The notes under the pieces: generated by a model | The model's input: the letters and a program-made list of their open reading frames with translations, nothing else | Told to the model about the DNA's origin: nothing | The model's database searches: none | Made by a program: the position numbers and the translations under genes | NCBI RefSeq assembly: GCF_910592395.1 | Contig: NC_088313.1 | Coordinates: forward strand, 9,116,501 to 9,180,500 | DNA: 64,000 nt | Direction of reading: 5' to 3' | DNA from: Lineus longissimus | Lineage: Eukaryota; Nemertea; Pilidiophora; Heteronemertea; Lineidae | Part shown: one piece after another, positions 1 through 10,138 of the stretch | How the letters are laid out: each line of letters starts with the position of its first letter | Numbering within the stretch: position 1 is the first letter of the stretch

Positions 1-496
1 GTTGTTGGGGACAGCATGGACTTTCAAATTATGCATTTGTCAATCACCTGAAATTATGTTAATTAACTAAATAACGCTAATTAGTATTAATCAACGAGGA
101 GAAAAACACCATTTTTCATCTTGACCCAGGCTATCACTATCATCCCCCTCGGACCCTGAATCATGCACACTTTCAATCCCCATGCACGCCGTGTACATCG
201 GCATTATGTTCAGAATCATAATCACTAATCAGACTCGTCTTCTAACGCCTCGAATTCACTATTTCATCAATTATTGATTCTGCAGTTCGTCGAACACGTG
301 ACTGAGGCATCTAAATTTGTTTACAAAACTTTGGACTCAAAATATCGCCTAAACTTTGAATAAAAACACCGAAGTTTTCACCTAGAAATCGGAAGTTCTA
401 GCGGTAAACAACATGGCAGGACACCTAGCGACAAGTTCCTGTACTAATTTGCTATTGAAAACATCGTCTTATTCAGGTCTCTCCCAAGTCGCAGTT

Positions 497-568
497 CTGC
501 GTACATCCGCACAGATCGGAAATTTTTTTTGGTCGCAAAAATGCGTACATCCGCAGCGAAAGGGTTAA
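497..568. mobile_element. Possible piggyBac-type terminal segment ending in TTAA
   Basis: The stretch ends AGCGAAAGGGTTAA. Read on the minus strand it begins TTAACCCTTTCGCTGC, the usual layout of a piggyBac terminus with its TTAA target at 565-568. The 12-mer GCGTACATCCGC occurs twice just inside the end. No matching left end is visible, so the rest of the element may lie before the window or be lost. Its layout resembles the complete element at 6.2 kb (TTAACTCTTTGACTGCC). Confidence 0.4.
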
Positions 569-627
569 TCAGTGAACATGTACTACAGGTCGTAAGTCAT
601 GTGGCTGTGAGTGAATTTAGAAATTAA

Positions 628-841
628 AGGGAATAGAGCGCAGATTTGGCATAGGGGTTATTTGTTACAAATAACACATCCTGTTGATGCCCCAGAGCTT
701 GTCAGGCTCCACGTATTGAAGTAAGTTTATTCAGCTATAGCTTGACTGGTACTGTGCCAACCATACTGGGCTGGCCCAAGTGGAATAAACAATGATAAAC
801 AGGAAGTGTTACCCCTATTCCAAATCAGCGCTCTATTCCCT
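628..841. mobile_element. MITE with about 38-bp TIRs and TTAA target duplication
   Basis: The left end AGGGAATAGAGCGC and the right end GCGCTCTATTCCCT are inverted copies. The similarity continues inward for about 38 bp with a few mismatches. TTAA lies immediately outside both ends (624-627 and 842-845). TTAA duplication with a terminus starting AGGG or CCCT points to mobilisation by a piggyBac-type transposase. There is no coding capacity. Confidence 0.8.
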
Positions 842-1077
842 TTAAGCGTGCATTTTGCTTCCTGGACAACTGGGTAGTGTTGTATCAGATTCTGTACATG
901 TGCTGCTGTACTTGGCACCATTGATGAAAAAATCCATAAATATTTTTTGGGTGTAGTCACTTTAGGCAGTAATTGGCCAAGGAGGGTGTTATTAACTAGT
1001 ATTCACTAGTGTATACAAAATACATAGTTTATGAAAGCAGTTATGGCTGAGGATAGGAGGAGCAGTGTTTTTTGTTA

Positions 1078-1306
1078 GGGGTCGTTCACAATTATCAACA
1101 TTTTCACAAGCGTACAAATTGTACTCGTTTTCTTAGCCCCCCTCTTGATCTCCCCCCTTAATAGAAAGCGTACAGCACAAAATGTTTAATTGTATATCAA
1201 CATTTCCTCTTATGTACTAGAGTGTACAGGAAGGTTTACCCCTCCCCTCCCCCAAAAGTGTATGGTTTGTACACTTGTGAAAATGTTGACAATTATTAAC
1301 GACCCC
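1078..1306. mobile_element. MITE with about 40-bp TIRs and TTA target duplication
   Basis: GGGGTCGTT at the left end and AACGACCCC at the right end begin inverted repeats of about 40 bp with few mismatches; both arms contain AACATTTTCACAAG or its complement. TTA flanks both ends (1075-1077 and 1307-1309). The interior is AT-rich and non-coding. The superfamily is not assigned; a 3-bp TTA duplication would be compatible with several DNA transposon groups. Confidence 0.75.
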
Positions 1307-1526
1307 TTAAAGTTCTTTGTATTGTATTATATTCTTTGAGGAGTGTCTTGACTCTTAAAGAGTCTCCATCACATGGCGATTTGAAGTACGACAGATGTGC
1401 AATCATTTTTGAAATATCATTAAAGTTCTTTTTATTGTATTATATTCTTTGAGGAGTGTCTTGAATCTTAAAGAGTCTCCATAATATGGCGATGACAGAT
1501 GTGCAATCATTTTTTAAATATCATCA
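1307..1526. repeat. Two-copy tandem duplication, 113-bp period
   Basis: Copy one (1307-1419) and copy two (1420-1526) share the order AAAGTTCTTT, TATTCTTTGAGGAGTGTCTT, AAAGAGTCTCCAT and AGATGTGCAATCATTTTT. Copy two has a short internal deletion after GGCGATG. The array abuts the MITE to its left. Confidence 0.8.
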
Positions 1527-2654
1527 TATTAAAAGTAATTTGTTGTCTAATTGATGTGTTGTCTTGATAATTTAACTGTGCTTCGGGATCATCTCGGAAT
1601 TGTTTCGCCCCTGGCCTCCATGTTGTCTTCAGGAATCAGGTCTGATTTTATGGTCGGGATGCTCCATGCAAGAACTCTGCATCATGGCCAACAGGCATTC
1701 AATAGGAAACAACTCAAAAAAGGATCACAAAATATTCGAGGCTCTCAAAACTTCCATCAGATCTAAAGTCTGCAGTGCATTGGTGGGAGAGTGTCAAGAG
1801 TCAGTGACCTACAAACCCTGACCTGACCCAGAACAGCTCCTCACTTCCCCTATTGTGTCCCTTGATTGGATGCCACTATAAAGCCATGGTATGCTTTTCC
1901 CTCTTGGAGTCTGGTCCTCCATCAGTATAATGGCATGTTCTCATCTTTACTGCAATGACTAAACAAAGCTAGTGGAGCTGTCCTCCCCATTTTCAGAGGC
2001 TTGGAACTCTCTACCTCTCCCCTTAGCTTGCATGTTTCCTTTCTCCATGCAGTCATTCAACTAGTAAAGGTTACCTTGGTCAAACTCCACCCACCAATCC
2101 ATGTAGACTGTGTGTGCCTGTGAGCATGGTGTCAGAGTGGCTTTGAATGGTGTAAAACACTTGATTAAAGCTATGTTAATACTATAATAACACTACATCA
2201 CACTTAAAAGAATAGCAAAAAGACATTCCCGCTATGGATAAGGCTGAGGATAGGAGGACAACATTGCTAACTAAGGAGAGAAGTAGGCAGGGATACAGCT
2301 GGCTACCACCAGTAAATTGGAAGACAAAACATGCATACTGTAGACCCACATGACCATGGTCATGCAATTTCTTAATGACAGATAGTACATACATAGGGAC
2401 AGTACATGCATAAAAAGCTCTCCTTTGCTTAAAATGCCGAATTTCTGGCGTTCACTATGTTCACAAGGGTGTCTCAGAGTCGTCTCTCTGACCCCTGGAT
2501 AATTGAGGGGAAGTGTTTTCCTGGTGATTTGTTAGGGCAGTCTGGGTGGGAAAATGTCTAGTCCTGGACGACCATCATACATTTCAGTGTCGACTTAGTG
2601 TCGACTGCCTGAACAGGGGGGGTACAGGGTTCATGTTGACCGCTGCATTATGGG
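1527..2654. other. No gene recognised
   Basis: Short open frames occur on both strands but none resembles a known domain or shows splice signals in phase. The last part probably includes unrecognised 5' remains of the copia element that starts at 2655. Confidence 0.5.
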
Positions 2655-4874
2655 AGAGTGAGGTGCATTCGGAGTGATCAGGGGGGTGAATTCATGTCTG
2701 AAGATTTTGAATCACTCCTGACAAAGAATCTGATCAAACATGAGTGGTCTGCACCCCACTCTCCACATCAGAATGGAACAGTTGAGAGGTCCTGGAGAAC
2801 CTTGTTTGAAATGGCGAGATGTCTAATCCTCCAATCAAAATTGCCAAAAACACTATGGACCTATGCGGTCATGGCATCATCGTTGTTACACCCCAAGAAC
2901 TGGCTGTACAGCATTTCCGTTATTTACTGGTATAAAAACCAACATTTCCAATATGCAGAAGTTCGGTAGCACTTGTTGTGCCATTGTACAGAACCCCAAG
3001 AAATTGGATGACAGGAGTGCGAGAGGTATTTTTGTCGGATACGACAAGGGTAGCCCTGCCTACTTAGTGTATTTTCCTCAGAGTAAGAAAATCAAGAAAG
3101 TGACATGTGTGACGTTCACAAATGAATCTGTACCTGACTGCAATACATGTGAGAAACCTAAATGTTTAACAGATGATGAAATTTTGGTGAGAGAAAAACC
3201 AACAGATGTGATTTCTAGTGCTGATCCTGTTGATGTTACCCAGGCTGTTAGTCCTGATGTTGAACTTGGTAGGCCTACCCAGGGCCGAGGTCCTGATGTT
3301 GTCGCTAGGCCTTCTCAGTCTGTTGATCCAGATGTTGATGTGGATGATCCTGTTGAACCTAGGTATCCCAGTAGAAATAGAACCCGCCCAAAGAGGTATG
3401 ATGAATTTGCAGTAGGTGATGAAATTGATGACTATTTGATGAACTCAACTGTACATTATTGTTACAATGTGAATGCTGTACCTATGTCATACAAGGAAGC
3501 TGTGTCTAGTGATGAATCCAAAAATTGGCAAAATGCTATGGAAATTGAAATGAATGCTTCAAAAGAGAATGACACTTATGAGTTGGTATCTTTGCCCCCA
3601 GATCGGAAGGCAGTGGGGGGAAGATGGGTATATGCTGTGAAAGAGGGACCGATCAATGATACTATACATAAGGCTAGGTTTGTGGCAAAGGGGTATTCAC
3701 AAAAACCTGACATTGACTACCAGGAGACATTCTCTCCCACAGCTAAAATCACAACTATCAGAGCTCTCATGCAGTTGGCTGTGCAAGAAAACATGACTAT
3801 ACATCAAATGGATGTAAAAGCGGCATATTTGAATGCCCCCATAGACTGTGAGTTGTATGTTGAGCAACCAGAAGGTTTTCAAGTAGATGGCAAAAATGGT
3901 GAAAAACTGGTGTTCAGACTAAGAAAGTCACTGTATGGTTTAAAACAAAGTGGTAGGAACTGGAACGATGTGATCCATTCTCATTTGATAGATCAAGGTT
4001 TTGATCAATCACTGGTAGATACTTGTTTGTATACTAGACATAGTGGCAGTGAGAAGACTGTTGTCATTATTTGGGTTGACGATATCATGGTTTCTTCTAC
4101 TTCTACTGTTGTTCTTGAGGGTGTGAAGAGAAAGCTCAAAGACAAATTTAAATGAAAGATATGCAGGAGATTTCATGGAGTCAAACTAGATATTTGAAAA
4201 ATATGCTTGAGAAATTTGGAATGAAAAACTGTAAACCAAAGTACACACGTTGTGATATGAATACAAATAAGATCTGTTCTGAAGATTCTGAACCCACTGA
4301 CATCAGGTTGTACAGAGAAATTGTTGGAAGTCTAATTTATGTCATGACAGGCGAAAGACCTGATATATGTTATATTGTAACCAAGTTGTCACAGTTTATG
4401 TCCAATCCTACCTCTGCTCACATGACCATAGCAAAACATGTCCTTCGGTATTTGCAAGGGACCATTGATCAAAAGTTGATTTTCAGAAAATCCAATGAAC
4501 CATTGAATTTGATAGGATTCTGTGACGCAGACTGGGCAAATTCTGAAGACAGGAGAAGCATCACAGGGTATGGTTTTGAACTGAGTAGTGAAGGCCCATT
4601 GATTTCATGAAAATCCAGAAAACAAAGGACAGTTGCTTTGTAGACATGTGAGGCAGAATACATGGCGTTATCTGCTGCAACCCAAGAGGGTATGTTCTTA
4701 AAATCATTGATGTCTGATATGTCAGGATCCAAATTTGATCAGTTTACTTTGTATTGTGATAATCAGAGTGCGATGGCTCTTGCCAAGAACCCAAAGATCG
4801 TTGGTTATAATATTGCGTCCTCATTTTCCATGTCCCAAACATCACTTCACCATGTTTACACAATCTGCCAGTAA
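2655..4874 (+). pseudogene. Ty1/copia retrotransposon pol remnant (integrase, reverse transcriptase, RNase H)
   Basis: This is the 3' part of a copia-type polyprotein. Integrase core: SDQGGEF carries the second catalytic Asp, and HQNGTVERSWRTL carries the Glu (about 2676-2800). A frameshift near 2905-2920 moves to the next frame (IFVGYDKGS, then an acidic Val/Asp-rich linker). Reverse transcriptase: NWQNAMEIEMNA, GRWVYAVKEG, QMDVKAAYLNAPI, KSLYGLKQSGRNW and the active-site WVDDIM (to 4155). A one-base loss near 4150 shifts frame again. RNase H follows (GFCDADWANSEDRRSITGY). It is interrupted by TGA at 4608 and TAG at 4641, where the family normally has Trp and Ser, and continues as EAEYMALSAATQEG and DNQSAMALAKNP before homology ends. 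Gag, protease, the integrase N-terminus and LTRs were not found. It is a dead, truncated copy. Confidence 0.92.
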
Positions 4875-5088
4875 ATTCTAGCCAAGTAATATTTTGAGTC
4901 ATGTAGGCCACTTGTATGAAGCGGTGCACTGTTCAACCATACTCCCCTCCAGTGAAAATGGATCATTCCCAAGTTAATGCAGCGGGCTGTTTTTAGGCGG
5001 GAAGCAATAATTTTTTTCCTAGAATTGATTGAGAAATACTTTGAGTTGATAGAGTGGGGACACATGTGATTTGAGCAGACGGCAAAAT

Positions 5089-5160
5089 ATGGCTTCAAAA
5101 CGAAAGCAGATTTCCTTGTCAGAGAAGGCTGACATATGTAGGGACTATAAAGTGGGGTGA
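5089..5160 (+). pseudogene. Tigger/pogo-type transposase N-terminal fragment
   Basis: A 23-codon frame begins MASKRKQISLSEKADICR and ends at a TGA. The pattern KRKQISLSEKADIC is the start of the CENP-B-like helix-turn-helix of Tigger/pogo/jerky transposases. Nothing downstream continues the domain convincingly. It is a scrap, or a first segment broken by the stop. Confidence 0.5.
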
Positions 5161-5507
5161 AACAGTAAACCCGTCATGTCAAAAGCTGAGGTTGAAGTTT
5201 CTTTTGAGCAAGAGAAGTGAAACCATGGCGCGGCTTTTTTACCTTGGGAAGCCCTGAAACTAATCAGCTGACAGTTTCTTACTTGCTCAATAATATTCCA
5301 TTGTTTTTCACTGCACAACACAGCACTGCACTCTGTTGAATGTACTACTATGTACGATTAAATTAAAATTAAATTAAATTAAATTAATCTTTTCATCAAC
5401 ATTTTCCTTTCTTCACAATCTCACTAATTAACATTTTCCTTTCATCAAATGATCAGTAAATAACATTATCCTAACAGCAACTAACGAAACCATCCCTACC
5501 ACACCTA
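5161..5507. other. No gene recognised
   Basis: AT-rich sequence with a short AAATT-type simple repeat near 5360-5385. No coding, RNA or mobile-element signature was seen. Confidence 0.5.
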
Positions 5508-5720
5508 CCTTTTTGGTAGGTAGGCCAGATGATCCATGTGATCATTCTCCCTACTACACCACTCATCATGGACATGGCCCTGACTGCAGTGTTATTTCTA
5601 TTGCGAAATAGATGCCTTTTTGGTAGGTAGGCCAGATGATCCATGTGATCATTCTTCCTACTACACCACTCATCATGGACATGGACATGGTGACTACAGT
5701 GTTATTTCTAATGCGAAATG
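5508..5720. repeat. Two-copy tandem duplication, 107-bp period
   Basis: CCTTTTTGGTAGGTAGGCC begins copies at 5508 and 5615. Both continue through GATGATCCATGTGATCATTC and CTACACCACTCATCATGGAC. A degraded third piece (CTTCCTACTACACCAC, 5877-5892) follows after a C-homopolymer near 5780. Confidence 0.8.
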
Positions 5721-6243
5721 ATCCTCATTTATTCTATCATTTGACAATTATAAATCTGTTCCTACTAGGCATCACAACCCCCCCCCCCCCCACCCCCATC
5801 AGTACTAGTATTATAGACTATAGCGGACACAATAACAAAACAGGACAGCCCAGGAAGCCATCATATATGGGATAATTCTTCCTACTACACCACACCACTC
5901 AAACTCATCATGGCTGCCTTTTTGACATTCATCAGCGATAATATGGATGCATGCACTTCGAAAATTGTTGGTCGTATTTGTGGTTTTCCATCGATATACA
6001 ATGTCAATGATATTTTTAGAAAGTTAACATCATCAGCCACCGAAATATACTACACGACCGGAGGTTAGGTGACGAAAACCTGTAGAAATGTGCTCTTGAA
6101 GATGCAAGATTGGTCAAATCACCATGAAAATCACCAAATCTACGAGTGTATACAGTTGAGAAAAAGCTGGTCGTATTCATGGATTTCAAGTAATCAGTAA
6201 AACAAAATGGTATTTTAAGAAAGAGTACTCCTCAATACATCGT
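5721..6243. other. No gene recognised
   Basis: The stretch holds a C-homopolymer near 5780 and a partial third copy of the preceding repeat. Otherwise nothing is recognised up to the TTAA at the piggyBac left end. Confidence 0.5.
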
Positions 6244-6251
6244 TTAACTCT

Positions 6252-6328
6252 TTGACTGCCAAAGGACGTCGTTCGACGTTTTTGCTATAAATCACTTGAC
6301 TGCCAAAGGACGTCGATCAACGTTTTTT
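6252..6328 (+). repeat. Duplicated subterminal palindromic repeat of the piggyBac left end
   Basis: Two copies 45 bp apart contain TGCCAAAGGACGTCG followed by TTCGACG or ATCAACG and a T-run. The GACGTCGTTCGACGT part is an imperfect palindrome. Subterminal repeats in piggyBac elements commonly bind transposase; that role here is inference. No equally clear copy was seen at the right end. Confidence 0.6.
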
Positions 6329-6455
6329 TAGTTCAAGGTCTTATAGCAGATGGCGTGGCGATTTGAGCTCATAGAATCAATGTATGACTCATGTGGCATC
6401 AAGCAGACGATCGAAAGTGTGCGTAAGCATTACGAGGCGACGTCATTGGCCAAAA

Positions 6456-8711
6456 ATGGCGGGCAGGAGAGGGAAAACTTTCACTGTGGAAGAAGTCGCT
6501 GAGATTTGCGCTGATTCTGGTTCGGAAAGCGATCCTTTTGGCGATGATTCAGACACTGAATATGATTGTGATGTTGAGGAAGGCCTTGATACAGGTGAGA
6601 GAGCTGTTGAGTCTGTTGATGGCGATTTTGGTGGCCCAGATGTTGACTCTGATAACGATAATGGTAGAGACAATGACTATGTGCCTGTGTATCAAAGTGA
6701 CAGTGAAAGTGGCGATGCTCTCGGCAGTAATAGGCCTGATTTAGATATAGATATACATAGTGACGATGGTAGCACTGTTGATAATGAACCTTTACCAGGG
6801 CCTAGTACTACTACTAATGCAGCTAGGGGTCGTGGGGCTGTACGCCGTGGTGCTAGAATAAGGGCACGCCATGGCCATAGTCCAGCCCGCATGGACACTT
6901 CCGGGAGTGATGCAGGGAATGCCTCAGGTGATTCAGATAGTGATGGTGGGCCTCTAGCACCAGTTGCTACTCCTAGGGGACAGGGCAGGGGACGTAGACG
7001 AGGTAGAGGTCGACGAGGGAACCAAGGAAGGGGGAGAGGGGCCCAAGGTCAACAAAATCGAGGTAGAGGTCAACCAAATCATGCCCGGGGCCAACAGAAT
7101 CGTGGAGGACCTGCAAGAGCCAGGAGAGGCAGAGGGAGACCACAAGTTCTTCCCCCTAATCCATTTGGGCCTGCTGGACGTCAGCCAGTGGTGCAGCCCT
7201 GTGACGGGAACCCTGGGCCTAGAGGGCCTGCACGCAACCTAGGGAATAACCCACTCGATCATTTCCGCCTGTTTTTTGATGACGATGTCTTGGAAGGTAT
7301 CGTAAATGAAACAAACAGGTATGCAGATCAATACTTCACTGGTCTGAATGCTATTCCCTCCCCTCATTCACGAGTTCGAAAGTGGGATGCTATGACTATG
7401 GATGAGTTGAAAAAACTACTCGGGTTGCTCATGCTGACTGGTATCACGAAAAAGCCTGAGTTATCTATGTTCTGGTCTACTGATGAAGTGCTCGCCACCC
7501 CATTCTTCAATAACACTATGTCTAGAAACAGGTTTCAGCTGTTGATGAAGTTCCTGCATTTCAACGATAATGCAGCGATGCCTGCTGACAACGCAGACAA
7601 GCTTTATAAAATAAGGCCTGTCCTGGACGCATTACTTCCTAAGTTTCGTGCTTATTACACTCCGAATGAGCACATATCCATAGACGAAGGTATGCTCCGT
7701 TGGAAAGGGAGGCTAGCATTCAGGGTTTATAACCCTATGAAACCAATCAAGTACGGTATAAAGAGTTACATCCTTGCAGACTCTCATACAGCGTACTGCT
7801 GGAACTTGCAGATCTATGATGGAACTCGAAACACACTTCGGGAGATAGTAATGGCTCTTTGTGGCAGACTACTGGGACACTTCTTCTCACTCTATATGGA
7901 TAACTTTTATAATTCAGTTGCTCTGAGTGAAACATTACTTGATAGGAACACCTATGTTGTTGGTACACTGAGGAAAAACCGTGGAGAGCCACTGGAGATT
8001 CGTGAAGCTGGGACTCGTGGACACGCTCTTCAGAAAGGAGATACTATTGCCAGAGACAATGGACGTTGCCTTATAATGGCTTGGCAGGACAATCGAACTG
8101 TGAGAGTTATAAGTACAAAGCATGACAATGCAATGAGAGAAATTCAGATCAGGGGAAGGGGTGGCGCTCGTACCAATGTGAACAAACCTGTGTGTGTCAT
8201 AGATTATAATGAGAATATGAATGGGGTTGACCGCATTGACCAGATGCTTTCGTACTACCCCTCTGTGAGAAAAACAATCAAGTGGACCAAGAAACTTGTA
8301 TTATATTTGTTAGAACTGTCCTTACACAATGCCCATGTCATTTACAATGACAATAACCCAAATGACAAGTTGTCATTACTGGACTTTCAGCTATCAATAA
8401 TCAAAGAATTATGCAAAACTGATGAGGAAATGCCGTCCAGCTCAGATGATGAGAACCCCCCTCCAGCACCCCAACCACCCCGTAGAGCACCCATTCATGA
8501 CCCCCAAGGTAGGCTCATTGGTGGGTTTAAAGTCCACAAGAAGGCTATGTTCCCTGCTGGGGAGGGAAAGAAGCATAAGCAGAAGAAATGTAGAGTATGT
8601 CAAAAAAAGGGAAAAAGGCGCGATTCTCGCTACTTTTGTGTAAAGTGCAAAGTTACCCTTTGTCCAGATGAATGTTTCAATGTATACCACTCAGAAAGAA
8701 AGTATTATTGA
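6456..8711 (+). CDS. piggyBac transposase, intact (751 residues)
   Basis: DDE transposase for cut-and-paste transposition into TTAA. The ATG at 6456 (MAGRRGKTF) is preferred; an ATG 24 codons upstream gives an unrelated basic extension. Domains: an acidic Ser/Asp-rich N-terminus (to about residue 190); an Arg-Gly-rich block with RGRGRRGNQGRGRG (about 180-235); then the DDE_Tnp_1_7 core, beginning HFRLFFDDDVLEGIV and MDELKKLLGLLML. Candidate catalytic acids are in HISIDEGMLRW, FSLYMDNFYNS and MNGVDRIDQM, all present. The C-terminal zinc-binding segment CRVCQKKG, RYFCVKCKVTLCPDECF and YH is complete. There is no internal stop or frameshift. The RG block is longer than in the classical insect enzyme. 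A domesticated PGBD-type gene is the alternative, but the flanking TIRs make a mobile element more likely. Confidence 0.95.
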   Translation: MAGRRGKTFTVEEVAEICADSGSESDPFGDDSDTEYDCDVEEGLDTGERAVESVDGDFGGPDVDSDNDNGRDNDYVPVYQSDSESGDALGSNRPDLDIDIHSDDGSTVDNEPLPGPSTTTNAARGRGAVRRGARIRARHGHSPARMDTSGSDAGNASGDSDSDGGPLAPVATPRGQGRGRRRGRGRRGNQGRGRGAQGQQNRGRGQPNHARGQQNRGGPARARRGRGRPQVLPPNPFGPAGRQPVVQPCDGNPGPRGPARNLGNNPLDHFRLFFDDDVLEGIVNETNRYADQYFTGLNAIPSPHSRVRKWDAMTMDELKKLLGLLMLTGITKKPELSMFWSTDEVLATPFFNNTMSRNRFQLLMKFLHFNDNAAMPADNADKLYKIRPVLDALLPKFRAYYTPNEHISIDEGMLRWKGRLAFRVYNPMKPIKYGIKSYILADSHTAYCWNLQIYDGTRNTLREIVMALCGRLLGHFFSLYMDNFYNSVALSETLLDRNTYVVGTLRKNRGEPLEIREAGTRGHALQKGDTIARDNGRCLIMAWQDNRTVRVISTKHDNAMREIQIRGRGGARTNVNKPVCVIDYNENMNGVDRIDQMLSYYPSVRKTIKWTKKLVLYLLELSLHNAHVIYNDNNPNDKLSLLDFQLSIIKELCKTDEEMPSSSDDENPPPAPQPPRRAPIHDPQGRLIGGFKVHKKAMFPAGEGKKHKQKKCRVCQKKGKRRDSRYFCVKCKVTLCPDECFNVYHSERKYY

Positions 8712-8877
8712 ATTGTTTCATGAAGAGGAAGCATAGACAAAGAAAATAAGACATGTTTCATTGGTATATCTTCTTTATTTCTATTTCATTTTTATTTCAC
8801 AAAAATGGTCAAAATACAGCAATTCCTGGCAAACTAGGGGTATTTATCGAAAAAATATCTGGCAGTGAAAGAGTTAA

Positions 8878-10138
8878 TATTACACAACCGAATTTTTGAT
8901 ACCGGGAAATAATTTTAAAAAATACTTTGCTAGGAGAGTGGAGGACTGATTCTACGTCGTAATTCCGCCAATATTCCCACTGGGGTTGACCTACAAAGTA
9001 CGATTTCCTCTATTATTTTTCCAAAATAATTATTTTTTTTCGTTTTCAATTGTGCATTTGAAACTAATATTATAAAATATAAAAAAGAAAACCCAAAGAA
9101 ACCCCTCAAAAGTTTAAAAAATAAGAAAACCCTAGACCCCTCTATCCGGTCGGCGAGTGGTCCGGGGATTATACCATACCATGATATAGGCCCACTTATC
9201 TTGATTAATAGTTAGTATATAATCGGCCAGCCAATGGCGTATGAGTGTTTGTTATTTCATCGCGCCAATATCATTTCGGAGAATCAAATAGGCTCGTTCC
9301 TTGTGGTTTGACAGTTAGCGTATAACAGGCCGAATGTTGTTGGGTGACTTATGGTTCGTCGATGATGATAACCATAAATCATCAACGTTGCAACAATTAA
9401 GCTTGATTAGATAAGGTTAAGAGACGGGCTACTGTGTGAATGCATAGTTCGTCAATCTTTTCGGGGTTTCGTAGCCGAACTTCGTCATTCTTTTGAAGGG
9501 ATTTTAGTAGGGAGTTCAAGGCCTAATGCATTGCAACCGGCGAACGACTGCAAAACACCAAATTTTCACACTTAAACCACCCCAATTTTCTCCACTTTAA
9601 TGATAATATACTTGTTTTAAAAACATATTCATAAATAGAAATATGTGTCTTTTATTCAAATATACTAACGAAATTGTCATTAAAGAATGTTAATGACGCT
9701 AAAACTGACTTTTGTTGGACGTTTCTTTCGTTGTTTACAAAATTCTGCGTCGCGGCGGAAAGAGGGGTTCCCCACTTCGGAGATCCCATCCGGCCGGTTC
9801 CTGATTGGCAATCACTGGGAAACTCTGTCAGAATGACGTATGAGGAAGGCTCCAAATAAGGTAATATCCGTCTTTCCTGGAAATTTAATGACAGCTGACC
9901 TTCGACCTTTTTCCAACTTTGGATCCCAAAATTCGCTAAAGTCACGATGTTTTCATCAAAGACGCATATCTCATAGGAAGAGGATATTATTCACGAAGAA
10001 AATGAGACCATTTTTGTAAATAAATTCGACTGGGAACCGGCCGTATCGAAGAATTTGTTCCAACTAGGTCACTGCGAAATTAACATATCCAACGCGATCG
10101 CGTCAACATGGCGGCGCGTTGATATTTTTCGAACTGTC
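8878..10138. other. Non-coding flank; probable upstream region of the 1247-residue gene
   Basis: No domain-bearing frame was recognised on either strand. The last 200-300 bp probably hold the promoter of the gene beginning at 10139. No TATA box or other motif could be assigned with confidence. Confidence 0.4.

Larger units (their letters stand above)
6248..8873 (+). mobile_element. Complete piggyBac transposon with TTAA target duplication
   Basis: TTAA at 6244-6247 is followed by CTCTTTGACTGCCA. At the other end TGGCAGTGAAAGAG is followed by TTAA at 8874-8877. The ends are inverted repeats of 14 bp with one mismatch, and the 2626-bp interior encodes a piggyBac transposase in the plus orientation. 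TTAA duplication plus a DDE_Tnp_1_7-type protein is diagnostic. The left end has two direct subterminal copies of TTGACTGCCAAAGGACGTCG (from 6252 and 6297). Both termini, both TTAA copies and the reading frame are preserved, so it looks young or possibly active. Confidence 0.93.

Noticed and set aside
727-960. Minus-strand ATG frame of 77 codons
   Set aside because: It overlaps the right arm of the 628-841 MITE and has no domain or splice context.
2400-5500. LTRs of the copia element
   Set aside because: No direct repeats of LTR size were found on either side of the pol remnant.
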